The notes: generated by a model not told the origin, from the sequence alone. Shown: positions 32,351 through 44,523, counted from the stretch's first letter. The stretch: 64,000 nucleotides of DNA from Gerris lacustris (GCA_951217055.1 OX578282.1:20395106-20459105); one strand, 5' to 3'. Program-made: numbers and translations.

Positions 32351-33633
32351 AAATAATTGAAAAATGTATAAAGGTCAGATTAATATGCTATTTCGATAAA
32401 AGCAATACCATTTCAGAAAATCAATACGGATACATGAAAAACAAAAGTACATCGGACGCTGTTTATCAACTAACCGAACACGTTATTACCGACTTGGACA
32501 AAAATAACAAATCATTAGCAATATTTATCGACCTAAAAAAAGCTTTTGACACCGTGTCCCATGAGGTTTTGTTGCAGAGGTTGCATTCAATAGGGATTCG
32601 AGGTACTTGTTTAAAACTGTTCAAGAGCTATCTGGGAAACAGGACCCAACAAGTGAAGGTAGATAATTCTCTTAGTGAGCCGATGAGTGTAACCTTTGGA
32701 ACGCCTCAGGGGACAGTGATGGCCCCGTGGCTTTTTCTGATCTATGTCAACCAAATGTTAAAACTTGAAAATATATACTCGGAAATTATTTCCTTTGTTG
32801 ATGATACATTGGTATATTTCAGAGGAGCCACGTGGGAACAAGTGTTTCAGAATGCTTTTTTGGGAATGACTAAAATAAAGCAATGGTTTAACGACAGCCT
32901 TCTTACTCTAAATCTAACTAAGACTAAATACATGTGCTTTTCACTTGACTCCCGGGGACAACCGACTAATGACTTACAATTAAAAATACACAAGCATCAA
33001 TGTGCACAACAAGACAATACAAACTGTACTTGTACCGAAACAATATGTAGAATAAACTCTATTAAGTATTTGGGGGTAATAATAGACAATAATTTGAATT
33101 GGAAAGAGCATATAAGCGGGATGGTGAAACGAATCCGAAAAACCATGTACAGCTTTATTAGAATAAGAGATTTTGCTAATAAATCAACTTTGAAACTAGT
33201 TTACCATGCCCTTGTAGAATCCATATTCAATTATTGTATATTGGCTTGGGGAATGGCCTCCCCAACTAGTCTAGATCCTGTTAATATTATCCAGAAAACC
33301 ATTTTAAAAATTGCTCTAAGAAAACCTAAACGATATTCATCTAAACTAATTTATTCTGAATTCAATGTATTACCTATTAAATTACTATTTGATAAATCTA
33401 TTTTATTTCATTTTTACAATAAGAATTTACCTCAATTAGGCCAGAACTACATGACAAGATCACAGACACAGACTACTTATGTAACTCAACTCTGCCGTAC
33501 AACTACAAAACAAAGATATGCTGGGTACAGAGCACCTCAACTATTTAACAGACTTCCAGCCTATCTTAAAAATATTCAAAATTTCAACACGTTCAAAAAA
33601 AAAACTAAAGAATATTTATTAAATCAAATTTAA
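32348..33633 (+). CDS. LINE ORF2, part 2: RT catalytic core and C-terminus (after frameshift)
   Basis: Continues the RT in the second frame. The first ATG is at 32434, but homology extends upstream to about 32337. Motifs in order: QYGYMKNKSTSDA, then FIDLKKAFDTVSH (motif A aspartate), then GTPQGTVMAPWLFLIYVN (motif B), then FVDDTLVYF (motif C, the YxDD equivalent), then SIKYLGVIIDNNLNWKEHI. The C-terminus (GYRAPQLFNRLPAYLKN ... KKTKEYLL) is typical of CR1/Jockey-like ORF2. Apart from the one frameshift the catalytic residues are intact, so the inactivation is probably recent. No RNase H domain follows. Confidence 0.93.
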
Positions 33634-34204
33634 TTAATACACATATTACTTGACGCGTATATATGTGCATTGTGTATATACGTATATTTATATATGGGTG
33701 TGTGTGTATTATTCATAGAAAGATACCACATAAATATAAATTATTAATTTAATAAACAAATTAAATAAAAAATAACTCATAATTATTAGGACTACTATAA
33801 CTTAAGCCAAAAAACTATAAAAGAACATAAAACTAAGTATATAAAGAATGAATAAATCTACAAACAAGATGCCAATTAATTCTAAAAATCACACTAATTT
33901 CTAATAGTAAATTAATATTCAGAAAGGTAAACATTATAACAGTTATATTCTTGTTCTCATTTTTATGTGTTTATATTATATATAAACATTATTGTTATTT
34001 GTTTATATTATACATAAACATTATTGTTATTTGTTTATATTATATATTATATATTAGGTTAAGGAATAAACAAGTTAGAAGTGTAAAATAATATTAGAGA
34101 CGGGGCCCTCTCTCTAGGTGTTTAACACTTACTTAGGGCCCTCATCAAGTATTTTTACTTTTATATTTATGTATTATACATTAATGTATTGATTTATTTA
34201 TGTA
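33634..34204 (+). other. LINE 3' UTR with short tandem repeat and GGGCCC hairpin
   Basis: AT-rich trailer. From about 33970 to 34050 a roughly 32-bp unit (GTTTATATTATA ... CATTATTGTTATTT) is repeated about 2.5 times. At 34103-34141 two GGGCCC boxes flank a GTGTTTAACAC inverted repeat. That is a plausible stem-loop for reverse-transcriptase recognition, by analogy with 3' stem-loops of other LINEs. Confidence 0.6.
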
Positions 34205-34500
34205 TTATTTCTGTTTGTTTGTTTTTTTTGATATGATGGAAAAAATAAATATTATTATATGGGACCAACAATGGGCTAATTGTTGATTCATTAAAATCAG
34301 ACGAGTAGATTTTAAGATATGTTGGTTCTCAAAAATTGAACGACAGACAGACATACAGACCGGAACCGGAATGTTCCCTGAGATCGGAAACGGATTTCTG
34401 TCTTGGAATTTTAGAAATCGATGACATAAAATATTTTCGTTCTTCAGAACGATCACATAGCTTCCGTTAACTTCGGTACGCTCGGAAGCAAAATATAGTT
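34205..34500 (-). repeat. Repeat B, partial inverted copy at the LINE 3' end
   Basis: Reverse complement of the first half of B: ends GAACGATCACATAGCTTCCGTTAACTTCGGTACGCTCGGAAGC. It directly follows the LINE tail. Confidence 0.75.
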
Positions 34501-34634
34501 CAGAACAATCACAATAATTCTCTTATCTTTAGTAAGCTCGAAAGAAAAAATTAATTGTATATTTTGTTTTTAACATAATTAAGTGGCCTAGTCCTAGTGA
34601 TTTCATTTAATTAATATTGTACATTTAATCAAAA

Positions 34635-34990
34635 TTTTCCATAAAAATAACTCCTACTGGCAGGCAATTGAATTTGGAGCTATGTTCTTAAGAACTTATT
34701 TTTTCTTGGGAAAACAACTAATATGGTTATAATTTTCTTTAAATAGATTAAATTTGAGATTATTTTTAATCACAATCGTCACAACCATTTTCAAGGAATA
34801 ATTTTTAGGAGGTGGTGCCTGTTCAAAAAAATTAAGAAAATACTACCATTTTTAGAGGTTTAAGAATAAGCAGGAGTTTTTATATAGAATGAAATTTAAT
34901 AGAAAACCTAAAAATTTGAAAATATTTCCTCTTAGATACTCTGTCTAAGACACACTTTATGTATAATATAGATATACCAGTCATAATTAC
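34635..34990. repeat. Repeat C, strongly decayed copy
   Basis: Blocks ATAAAAATAACTCCTACTGG ... TTCTTGGGAAAAC ... AATCGTCACAACCATTTTCAAGG correspond to the C centre. Confidence 0.5.
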
Positions 34991-35038
34991 TTTTTTAATA
35001 AATAATTTTTATTAAGAAATTGTACTTGATTTAGTATT

Positions 35039-35645
35039 GCTTACGAGCTTACCGAAGATAAAGGAAGCTATGTGATCGTTCTGAAGAACGAAAAAATTTT
35101 AGGTCTCCGATTTCAAAAATTCCAAGACAGAAATCCTTTTCAGACATCAGGGAATATTTTTGGTTCCGTGTCTGTCTATCGGTCCGTCGTTCAATTTTTG
35201 CGAACCAACATATCTTAAACACTACACGTCCGATTTTAATGAAATTTGGATGGTACGGGTAATAATTAGCTCATTGTTGATCCCATATAAGTTTCAACCC
35301 TCTGCTTTAATTTGTTTCTCTTCCACAAGCGCACAAACATACTTTTATTTATGTTCAAGACATTTATTTAGCTTTAAAAGTACTTATCTGATTTGTATGA
35401 AACTTTTATAGAGTATTGCAAGTAGTCCCTAGATAGCCCTAGATTAATTTGAACCGTCTGCGCTCTTTAACTTTTGCAGAATTAATACTATAATTTATGC
35501 AACAAATCCAAACCATTTCGACAAATTAAAGAAACGGGGGAAATAACTAGACAAATTGGAAAGTAATGGCTTGTAAAAGTATAAAATCAATAAATTACGT
35601 GATAGGATGCGAAGAAGCTATGGCCACACCAATTGGCAGTCTATT
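35039..35645 (+). mobile_element. Repeat B, near-complete copy (about 607 bp)
   Basis: The most complete copy of a frequent family. It starts GCTTACGAGCTTACCGAAG ... GGAAGCTATGTGATCGTTC and ends GGATGCGAAGAAGCTATG ... CCAATTGGCAGTCTATTTT. Central blocks include CCAAGACAGAAATCC and CCGTCTGCGCTCTTTAAC. No protein is encoded beyond fortuitous open frames. The GAAGCTATG motif occurs near both ends in direct orientation. The superfamily is unknown. Confidence 0.78.
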
Positions 35646-36599
35646 TTTTTTTTTTTAAATTTTGTTATTACTATGGGTTTCTCCATTTTATTATGGCATA
35701 TTTTTGTAATTTTTAAGAACGGCTAGTCATGATTACGGATGTGAGGGGTAATTGGAAAAAAAGAAATATTGACCGGCTAAGTAGTAAGATAGAAATAAAT
35801 ATTATAGGAAGAAAAGAGAGTAAAACAAACCATTGGGTCAGAGATATTGTCAGGATTTGCTGACAAGGGCAAAGTTATAAGCTATATAAATGGAAATTCG
35901 GTGAAAATAGAAAATGAAAAATGATCTAAAAAAATTATAGAGTGGACACTATGATAACATAAGAGGATGGATTGTGGGTATATTTCCGCTAATGCCACAC
36001 AAAATTATTACGAATATAAAAATTTAAGTTGAATGTCTAACAGCACTTGTCAACTCAAATGGTAGGCTCATAATTCAAATACGAAACAATTTCTTTTATG
36101 TGTGCATAGTTTAGTGGGAGTGATCTGGTTAAAAGGTCGTTAGCTGATGCATCATGTAATGTATGCTGAACACAGTAAAGTCTTTGTGTTTAGTTTTGCC
36201 GTGGTGGCCTCAAGCTTGGAAGGGCAAAGGACTAAAGGACGATGCGCTCTGCCAGGCTCATGTTAGCCCATTATCTAGCCCACCCAGGCTTTCCCTGTTT
36301 ATACTACCAACCTTATTATATTAGCTTTTACACTAATATTATATTAATTATTATATTATAAACCCTCTTCTCTTACCGTTTCACCCCTCTTTTACTTATC
36401 AGGACATCGCTGAAAATTTAATAAACTAACTAACTTAATTACTATTCACAGATATTAATCTACTTGTGAGTTAAAGAAGGGGAACTCAGAGCAGCCTTGT
36501 ATTTATGAAACATTATAAGATTTCCTTCTTATGAAAGAAGGAATTTCCTCCTCAATATGAAAGGATGTGCTTTTTCACCCAGCAAGCTTAAGGTGTGAT
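35646..36599. other. Unexplained DNA
   Basis: No repeat-family match. 36180-36310 is GC-richer (contains GCCGTGGTGGCCTCAAGC), but no open frame or tRNA fold was seen. Confidence 0.4.
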
Positions 36600-37149
36600 C
36601 ATAACCATAAAATCACAAAAATATCGGTCACAGACAATTCAGACATACAACTTTCTCATATACCAGTTCATAAAATGTATCATAAAAATAACTTCTCCTC
36701 GGTGGGAAATAGAACCCGGCCACTCTCCGTCCGCGTTTAAAGCTATTTTCTCAGAAAATAGAATTTTCCCGGGAAAACGCTAACATCGTAAGATTCGTAT
36801 TTAAATGGACTATATTATAAAATTTTTTAATCATAATCGTCGAAATCGTTTTCGAGAAATCATTTTTTCTTATTTTAACCTATATTTAGAGTATTTGGTG
36901 GTTAGCACTCCAAATTCATTTCTCGATTTCGCCTCGGGGTTTGCTATTTTTGAAATTGTATGCCAAATTTCAATAAATCGGCCCTGTAGTTAAGGCTCCA
37001 CGCGTCTGCACAGACGACAGACAGACATTCTTTTTAACAAAAAACACTTTTATGGACTAAAGGGACCTCAAAACGTGTATATCCATCAAAATCTCAAAAT
37101 CGAATTTTAGCACCATTACAATATTTTCACTTTATATGAGAAAGTAAAA
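36600..37149. mobile_element. Repeat C, copy lacking one arm
   Basis: Begins near CAACTTTCTCATATACCAG, then the tRNA-like block (GGGAAATAGAACCC at 36704-36717), TTCCCGGGAAAACG, TTTTCGAGAAATCATTTTTT and the right arm ending CTTTATATGAGAAAGTA. Confidence 0.75.
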
Positions 37150-38829
37150 ACAGGAAAAAAAAAACAATTACTTTAAAGAAAATGTTGGTCTGTTTAAAAC
37201 CATTTAAAATGTTTAAGTAGAAAATTCTAAAATACAGAAAGAACAATGGCAGATCTTACACATTGATTTGCCTTTTGTCTAATCTGATTTTAAAGAAATG
37301 TTGATGGTTTGTCGAAAGTAGCCCAAAGATGGTCTCATCAAATTTGACATTTTATACAAATAAATACAACTTTACTGGGATTTTAATCAGATCAAAATAT
37401 TATGTTACCATTTGCCCATATGTGAGGCTATATGCCAGCAAATTGGCAGAATTGTTTTAACGCATTTAAGATAAGATTTAGAAGAACCTTAAAGAATGAT
37501 TACTTCATTGGTATGGGACATAGAATATTGTTTTGTACGTTTTCTACTTTTTGTTATTATTTTATTAATAGCTTATAACAAATCTGCTATACTTTATGTT
37601 ATTTTAAGTACCTTAAAATATATCTGTTAATAATGTTATTACTTAAGTTATTTTTTGTAACAATTAGTAGTTTATAACACCCGCACAATGTATCTTATTA
37701 TTACCTCTTACCTTATAATATATTTAGTAATTTGCAACAAATCTGTTACAATAAATTGTTTACATTAATTGATGTATTGTATATTAAAGCATGTGTAATT
37801 TACGTTACATCACAATATAATTTAATCCATTAATCATTAAATTTGTTAATAGTTAAATAAAACATTAATTCAGCACATTACAAATACATCTCATTATAAC
37901 CCGTTGAAGTAGGCAATAGAATACTAAGTTCTACTGCTTAGTAATACAAACTACCACATAGGGTTATTTAAGCAAATTCCACTATATTTAGACGATGCGA
38001 AATTCCCTTTATATTTTAGAATATTTAATTACTTAAATTGAGATATAGATCTATTATCTATCTGTCATTATTGTTATAGATCTATATATAGATTTATCTG
38101 TCATTATTGTTTAAAAAAAACTAAATATTCTGAATTTAACAAAGAAAAAAACATGTAAATTAATCATTCTAGTAACCCCTGAACTGATTAACAATTGACA
38201 GATTAAGACAAATTATTTTTTGGACTTTTAATCCATGTGCGATATTGTAAGGTTATGGATCCGAGTATGTTTTAAAGATTATTGAAAAATTTTTTTTTTA
38301 GATAAACAGAGGAACTTGATGGAGCAGTGCACTTGATTAGGAATAAAGATAAATGTAGGTCGTAGGTATCCTCACTAAAAGTGACTTTATTTTGTAATGC
38401 CGACTTTGTACAGTAACGTTCTTTTTAAGACTTCTTTCTTCATTACTATATTTTGGAAACCTTCTAGTTGGGATATATTAGGAATAGTAATATTGTAATT
38501 TGAAGAAAATTTTCTACCATGAAAAATAAAATCAATACAGTCCAATTTAAATACACTTATCACTTGGTTGAAATACTTTTTTGACCCTGTTTTGCACTGA
38601 AACCTACCCCCAATTAAAAACCAAATAGCTGGTAAAAAAGTTCATTAAATATATAGGGCTTTGTCAAGTATGACAGCTTATTGTAATTTTTATAAGAATG
38701 GTCAATTAATAATTTAAAAAAAGAAAAAAAAAAAAAAATCAACAAAATGATGTTGTATTACTACATCTAGGGGAGAATATGTATTCAATTATTATTAACT
38801 TTTCATTTATATATAATATATATAACATA

Positions 38830-38833
<4 letters not shown>
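37150..38833. other. AT-rich DNA, nothing recognised
   Basis: No frames, repeats or inverted structures stood out. Confidence 0.45.
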
Positions 38834-38918
<85 letters not shown>

Positions 38919-38924
38919 TATATA
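38834..38924. repeat. (AT)n microsatellite
   Basis: About 45 AT units with one C interruption at 38913. Confidence 0.96.
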
Positions 38925-39217
38925 ATATCGGCTTTTATGAAAGAGGCGTATTGAGACGAAGGGTAGTGCAGCGCAGTTTTTTGAATCACACAAATATACA
39001 GTGCGAATTTAGAGTCTCTAGATCTACAAGTATCGGGCAGACCACGAGAATGGCCTCGTGGAGGTCTCGCATATTACTGTGGATAAAAAAACTGTTTACT
39101 CTGTGTCCCCAGCGTTTAGATGCCCACCCTGATTTACTGTCATATATAACTATAAAACAATATTTCCTGGAATAGTAATCGAAATTCCTTTAGAAATGGA
39201 GAAAATTGATTCTAAGT

Positions 39218-39352
39218 ATGCCACAAATCCTCCAAACTTACAAATCTTTGATAAATCGTCTTAAAAGGTTTATTGACAAGAATGATGACTTCTTCAAAGG
39301 GGATGAAAAATTGAAGTTCTTGTATAGTTTAATAAAGTCTAGAATAGAGTAG
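39218..39352 (+). CDS. Unrecognised small open frame (44 aa)
   Basis: ATG at 39218 to TAG at 39350-39352. The predicted peptide is lysine/leucine-rich (for example TYKSLINRLKRFIDKNDDFF) with a normal amino acid balance, unlike the T-rich noise frames nearby. No family is recognised and no upstream coding exon is visible. It may be a fragment of an exon or of a transposon, or chance. Confidence 0.15.
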   Translation: MPQILQTYKSLINRLKRFIDKNDDFFKGDEKLKFLYSLIKSRIE

Positions 39353-39954
39353 TAGGCAGTGAAGCCATACGATACGCCATTGTAGCAAAGGTAGGAATAA
39401 AATCTTTACAAAAGACTTGGTAAGAATTTCCCCTCTTGTATCCTTTAGCTTTTCTTTTTCATTACTTTATCGAATGGCTGCTATTAAACCAATCATGCAA
39501 TGGTACATCGCCCTTCTATCGCCTTAATACCTCTACTACAGTTATGATTTTCTATAAAATACCCGGTCGATTTATATTCTATTGTTGAACCGAGACATCG
39601 TCCTTCATATGTTCTAGATGCAGTAAATTCGGTTTTTAAAGAAATAACATAATAAGACAACTATCGTGTTTACCGGTATATTTATTTTAATTGATACCGG
39701 TATTTTCTTCTTCAAGTTATTTAAATCAGTATGTCAGGCATATTCTTATTATAATCATTCTAGAATACATAGAATATATATTTGATAAATTTGTGGTTAT
39801 ATTTGTAAGTGTGGTTATAGTTTATATTAATGCTAATCTAATAAACTCTTTTATCTACGATTGATACGAAATATAAACATTATGTCTCTGTTTAGATGCT
39901 TAGAAAGTGATTATTTACGTACTTGTATTCATTGCGCATGCGCGTCTCATAGTT

Positions 39955-40010
39955 CTGAAGGATTCCTCTTCTTTACCACGCTAGCGCGGTAAAGAAGAGG
40001 AATTCTTCAG
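39955..40010. repeat. 56-bp near-perfect palindrome
   Basis: Two 28-bp arms (CTGAAGGATTCCTCTTCTTT ... and its inverse) with two mismatches and no loop, centred at 39982/39983 in CACGCTAGCGCG. Confidence 0.85.
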
Positions 40011-40108
40011 CTTTACGCACGATTAGCAAGTTTGTTTACATTTAACAAAACTAATTTGCTATTCTTTTATTAAAGTAACTGTTTATATCGAGTTTTTAGT
40101 GACAAACA

Positions 40109-40198
40109 ATGAATGAATCAAGTGGCTTTGACGAAAATGTGGAGAATAATAATCCTCCAGAAATAATTAATTCGGCAAAAAATACAACTCAAGACTAA
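40109..40198 (+). CDS. Unrecognised 29-codon open frame before repeat G
   Basis: ATG at 40109, stop TAA at 40196-40198. The peptide is rich in Asn, Glu and Ser and begins MNESSGFDENVENNN. It follows the 56-bp palindrome by 100 bp and stops just where repeat G begins. It could be the start of a transposon gene cut off by G, but nothing confirms this. Confidence 0.2.
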   Translation: MNESSGFDENVENNNPPEIINSAKNTTQD

Positions 40199-40203
40199 TG
40201 CCA

Positions 40204-40436
40204 TCTTTATCAAGAGAAGAGATACGAACTTACATACAGCAAGTTTATTTTTTTCTGTATTTATTATTTAAATCTAACAATCGTAGATAAGGTACGGTAC
40301 GCAACTCGTGCGAAAACGGCATTTTGCATTGCTCGTGTGGTTTTACTACCCTCGCTATCACTCGGGTGCAAACTCCACACTCGCATGCAAAATGCTACTT
40401 TCCGCACTCGACGCTTAATGTACTATTATATGATAC
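40204..40436 (+). repeat. Repeat G, copy 1 (palindromic, about 230 bp)
   Basis: Shared almost base for base with 47553-47781. Its second half is a large inverted repeat: ACTCGTGCGAAAACGGCATTTTGCA ... CTCGTGTGG (about 40298-40340) pairs with CCACACTCGCATGCAAAATGC ... CGCACTCG (about 40374-40424). The loop has CTCGCTATCACTCGGG. Confidence 0.78.
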
Positions 40437-41685
40437 ATTTCAGGGAATTTTAAATTTATGTTTATATAGTTGTTTTTATAAAAAAAAAAATCAAAAAAAG
40501 AAGGTTATTATAAAGAGCGATCTTAACGTTTTAGCTAACTTTGATAATGGTTCATTGTGTCAATATAAAAGAAACAAAACTTTTACAATACATCGATTTT
40601 TCCAATGATTTTTTTTTTAATAAAAAGTAATCAGTTTGGAGATGAAAGGCAAGTAAAATGGTTTGGTAAATATTAGGTGGAAAACGATGTGGAGCCCAGA
40701 AATTAAGCTAAATAGCTTAGCCGAGACACAGTTGAAAGGGAGTAATAATTTGTAATGGGGTTAGTAAGGGGAGGTGTGTCCTGTGAAATTTCGTTAGAGA
40801 AGTGTGAATAACTAGAGTTTTGTGCATTATACAAGGTAGTGTGTTCAAGTGTGCAGGCAATGTGTTGGAAGTGTGGTCGGAGGTATTCGGTTCAAGTCAA
40901 GTAGTGTGAATTCTGCGGGGGCCTTCATTGTCCCCAACAGTTTTACCCCCTCCCTCCAGGACATTATGCCCCGGTCTGATATTTCCGGGCTGGTAAGCCT
41001 CCCTGGGGTCTCCACGCTGAATACAAACAGATACAAACATCGATCCTTCTCTCTCTCGACAACCAGGCGACAATTAGTGGATAAAGCCTCCTGACCTCAG
41101 GATTAGACCATCCAGCCGTAATAACGATATTAATAATAATAATTATTATTTATAATATTAACTTTGAGCTGGAAACAATAGACAGCTTTTTCATGGCCTA
41201 ACTAGAAAGGGTAAGGTTTAATTACTAAACCCTAAGTATAGCATTAATAAGTTATTAAGATTTAATAACATAATTCCCATTTATAATATAATCCTAACGA
41301 GTCTATATTGATTAAGTAAAAATTGATTAGTTTACTGTCAATCCCCCCCCCCAAAGAAATATTTAATATAAACCGGTTTTAACCACTTCAATTGTAAATA
41401 CTTATCGAGCTTATTGTGTTCCGCAAAATTCGTCGAAAAAGCCAACTTTTATAATCTTTAACTGAAAATTATGTTATTGCCTCCGCGTTCATGTAATACT
41501 ATGATTACTTGGTAGAGTGTACTAATGGTGCTTAGGTTACCACATCAACCCTAATAAATAAATAACCTCACAACTCAGACTTAATTTATCATTTAGCCTC
41601 CATTATATTAATGAATAGTAAATATTGGGGCCATCATGACCTCATAAAGAGATCATGAGATCTGCGTAATGCAGAAGAAAAGAAA
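40437..41685. other. Unexplained, with a GC-richer island
   Basis: 40849-41094 is an 81-codon open frame overlapped by a 63-codon frame on the other strand, in GC-richer DNA (CCCCGGTCTGATATTTCCGG). Neither frame resembles a known family. Confidence 0.35.
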
Positions 41686-41929
41686 AAGGTTCCAGACCCC
41701 TTCCTAAAAAGGTCAGCCTATCAAAGTAATGATATCTACATTGCGCTGAGTCTGTTTTATGCCTCATTTTATGAGTCAAGTGTTATGCAATCAAAATAAA
41801 ACTGCAGTGTTGCTCATGAAAGTAGGACTGAAGTGAGGCTATGGACTAAAGAAAGAGCAGACATGGTCACACTGATGATGTGACACAACTTTGATAGGCT
41901 TACTTTTTGGGAGGAGGATTGAAACTTCG
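41686..41929. mobile_element. MITE with about 43-bp inverted ends
   Basis: AAAGGTTCCAGACC ... AGCCTATCAAAGT (41686-41728) pairs with ACTTTGATAGGCTTAC ... GAAACTTCG (41888-41929). No coding sequence. Confidence 0.68.
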
Positions 41930-42924
41930 CTGTTCCTTTACTGTTAGTTTTTGTAGGGGATTATAATTTAAACTAATCCTAATAACTTAATTATTGTAAT
42001 ACCCACAGAAGAAATGTTATTTTAAAAGGAATATAAAATTTGCTTCATTATTAATATAACTATTAGTGGACATTTAGCTTATTCATTACCCATGTTAAAG
42101 TTTTCAATTGGAGCTTCTTTCATAATCTAAGAACCTTTAACTAAAATGAACTATTAATAAAACTCAATTATTAATGACTAGGTTTCAAAACAAAAGGTTT
42201 GAAGAAGATATTAATGATACAAAACCAGGTAGATAAAGTAACTCGCTGAAATATTTAAGAAGACAGGAAAGATTTAGTGATGGGAAGGAGTGGATATTTT
42301 AGTTTTTTAGTGTTTGTCGGACGGCGAGGTCATAATACCCGTGTAATCCTCAAGTCGAGCTTACTTCTCATCCCTTACTTACCTCTTCCCTACTCTACAC
42401 CCCCAAGCAGTTCTTTAATTGAAAAAGTTGTTTCAGACCCAAAAACTCCTCCGACAATAGCTGATCTACCTCCCTGTTCACAAAGAACTGATTACAACTC
42501 TTCACGGAGCTCTCCTTCCGACTATAACTCAGCTGAAAAAAATATATATGTAGATAATTGTCTATTCTGCAGTACTTCATATAAATTAAATTAGTTTCTT
42601 GAAAATTAGTTTATATTATATAGTATAATTAAAAAGTTTTCAAAACCGACGAAAAGAAGTTAAAACACTAAGCTTTAAACAAGAAAAAGATCAGAGGAAT
42701 GAGTCAACTGCGAATGCAACTAAGATTACCGTTCTTGGCTTCCGTATTTAAAAGAGATTGGTCCATTTACTGTTAAAAAACCCGAAGCAGCTAATATTTC
42801 TAATACTTGATTATCAGCCATTTACTCTTTTCTGAGTTAAATTCTCTGTAAGTAAAAACATAATCTTGTAAACGTAAATTTTAAAGGAAAACATCGGTAC
42901 GACAAACAAAATTTTAATTTGAAG
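41930..42924. other. Unexplained DNA
   Basis: A 105-codon frame (42277-42594), serine/proline-rich at its centre, lies here. No family or repeat match was recognised. Confidence 0.35.
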
Positions 42925-43018
42925 ATGTATGCCAAATTTACTCGAAATCAGCTTAGTAGTTTAGGCTCCACACGTCTGCACATACTAGACACCAAATGAC
43001 AGAAAGGCTTTTTTAAAA
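42925..43018 (+). repeat. Repeat C fragment, left of the A insertion
   Basis: GTATGCCAAATTTACTCGAAATCAGC ... GGCTCCACACGTCTGCACA ... CTTTTTTAAAAAA. The matching right part continues at 43745. Confidence 0.65.
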
Positions 43019-43744
43019 AAATACGCGTGGTGTAGCGGGACGCCCGGTAGGAAGGAAGTTCCTTACTTTTTTTTAAAATATAAATTATAAAATCACACTG
43101 ATAAGTAGGTACGTATACGTTGCTAACTACTTATACATGGCGGAGTTAAGAGACAAAATTAAAAGTAACTAACAGTTTTCAGCTAGCGGAGTTAAGGCAA
43201 AATTAAAAGAAACAAGAAGCATTATTTGTATCATTAAAGCAAGTGTCTTACAATTAATATGTATTGAATATTGAGAAAAAAGTTAATCATGATAAGTTTA
43301 TGGTTAAAGAGTATGTTTGTAGTATATAGCCTGAGAGAAAATAACTGTTTTCTACCTACCCGGCCATTTAAAATATTAAAAAATATATCTCTTTCCTACT
43401 CAAAAACGACTGCTTGTGTCAGGTTGAACTTTTACGTGCCTGTTTCAAATGTACTTCAGACGATGTGTAAGAAGTAGAATTTTTTCCCTTCCTGAAATTC
43501 CAATTTTAAATTTGAAGCTTACGTTTACGCGAGTGTTGCGAGTGAACGCTTGGGCGGATAACGTTGTCCAATGAACTCATCCTTTGCATTGGTAAAATGA
43601 ACTTGTGTACCAAATTTCAACTCACTCGGTCATCTTTTACTCAAAGGTAGATTTCGTGACGCTTGGTATTGTCACGGTGATTTTGGTCGTTTTATAGGAT
43701 TCTCTCCCGGGCTCCAGAACGTGCCATAAGGAACTTCGTTCCAA
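43019..43744 (+). mobile_element. Repeat A, copy 3, inserted in a C-family element
   Basis: Starts ATACGCGTGGTGTAGCGGGA and ends GCCATAAGGAACTTCGTTCC. C-family sequence stops just before it (about 43018) and continues just after it (about 43745), so it is an insertion within C. Confidence 0.8.
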
Positions 43745-43835
43745 AACACTTTTTGTAGCCCCAAGAGACCTCAAAACGTGTAAATCCGTCAAACTAGAAT
43801 TTTCCTGTCATCACAATACATACACAATAAATTTT
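43745..43835 (+). repeat. Repeat C fragment, right of the A insertion
   Basis: CACTTTTTGTAGCCCCAAGAGACCTCAAAACGTGTAAATCCGTC matches the right arm of C, directly after repeat A copy 3. Confidence 0.65.
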
Positions 43836-44388
43836 TTTGAAAGAGTCTTGTGGCCTTTTCTCTCTTCCTATTTAAAATTTCTAGATAATAAAAACAATTT
43901 CTAGATAAATACCTATATTTATAATAGTTATTTATGTACCTAGAGCAGTAAGGGTGTTATTACAGGCCAAAGGGGAAGTTAGAAATAAGAGTACGTAGCA
44001 CGTGTGCGTTTAACGCCCGAGGGCGGTCATGGCGCTTACTGCTCGTGGTGCGTACACCATTATTTTCGCCCCCCCCCCGCCAAATAGACAATGTAACAAA
44101 ATACAATTTTTATATTATAGAATGTAAAATCCTGTCATTAGTTACAAATACTAACATGAATTTACTTGTAATGCTTTTTCTGCTACTTCTTCTATGTCTG
44201 AAGGCAAACATCATCTGATTCAGTAATTTTTCACTTCTATTTTGTCGTAATCTTCAAAACAATAAATGTATATTAAGGTTACATCTGTACCAAAAGAAAC
44301 CGCAGTTATTAAAATATTGATTGTTACAAATTGAAATGCTGACGCTGAGAACTATTAGCGCTTCCTGCAAGCCGCGGCTGCTTCTCGA

Positions 44389-44442
44389 ACTAGTGGCCTG
44401 TAAAAATAAAGCATGCATTTTTACAGCCCTCAGGGCTGTAAA
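44389..44442. repeat. Two adjacent hairpins with shared TTTTTACAGCC arm
   Basis: GGCCTGTAAAAAT ... ATTTTTACAGCC and TTTTTACAGCCCT / CAGGGCTGTAAAAA share the middle arm, so two alternative stems can form. Confidence 0.65.
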
Positions 44443-44523
44443 AAAGAACTTTACTGTCCGTTCAGGATAGGCATGTTTACATGTAGTGGGCGATAAAATA
44501 TATTACAAATATATAGATTCATG

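Larger units (their letters stand above)
24875..34195 (+). mobile_element. CR1/Jockey-group LINE carrying the LTR element
   Basis: A non-LTR retrotransposon with ORF1 (24875-24919 plus 29250-30110), a U-rich spacer, ORF2 (30671-33633) and a 3' UTR. The APE endonuclease upstream of RT and the PHD-like ORF1 fit the CR1-related clades, for which PHD fingers in ORF1 have been described. The 5' boundary is uncertain: a possible 5' UTR begins somewhere after the B-family fragment that ends near 24540. The 3' boundary is set near the end of an AT-rich tail, where a B-family repeat begins (about 34205). No target duplication for the LINE could be found by eye. Confidence 0.85.

Noticed and set aside
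38739..38993. Two minus-strand frames (84 and 60 codons)
   Set aside because: Same cause: the (AT)n microsatellite at 38834-38924.
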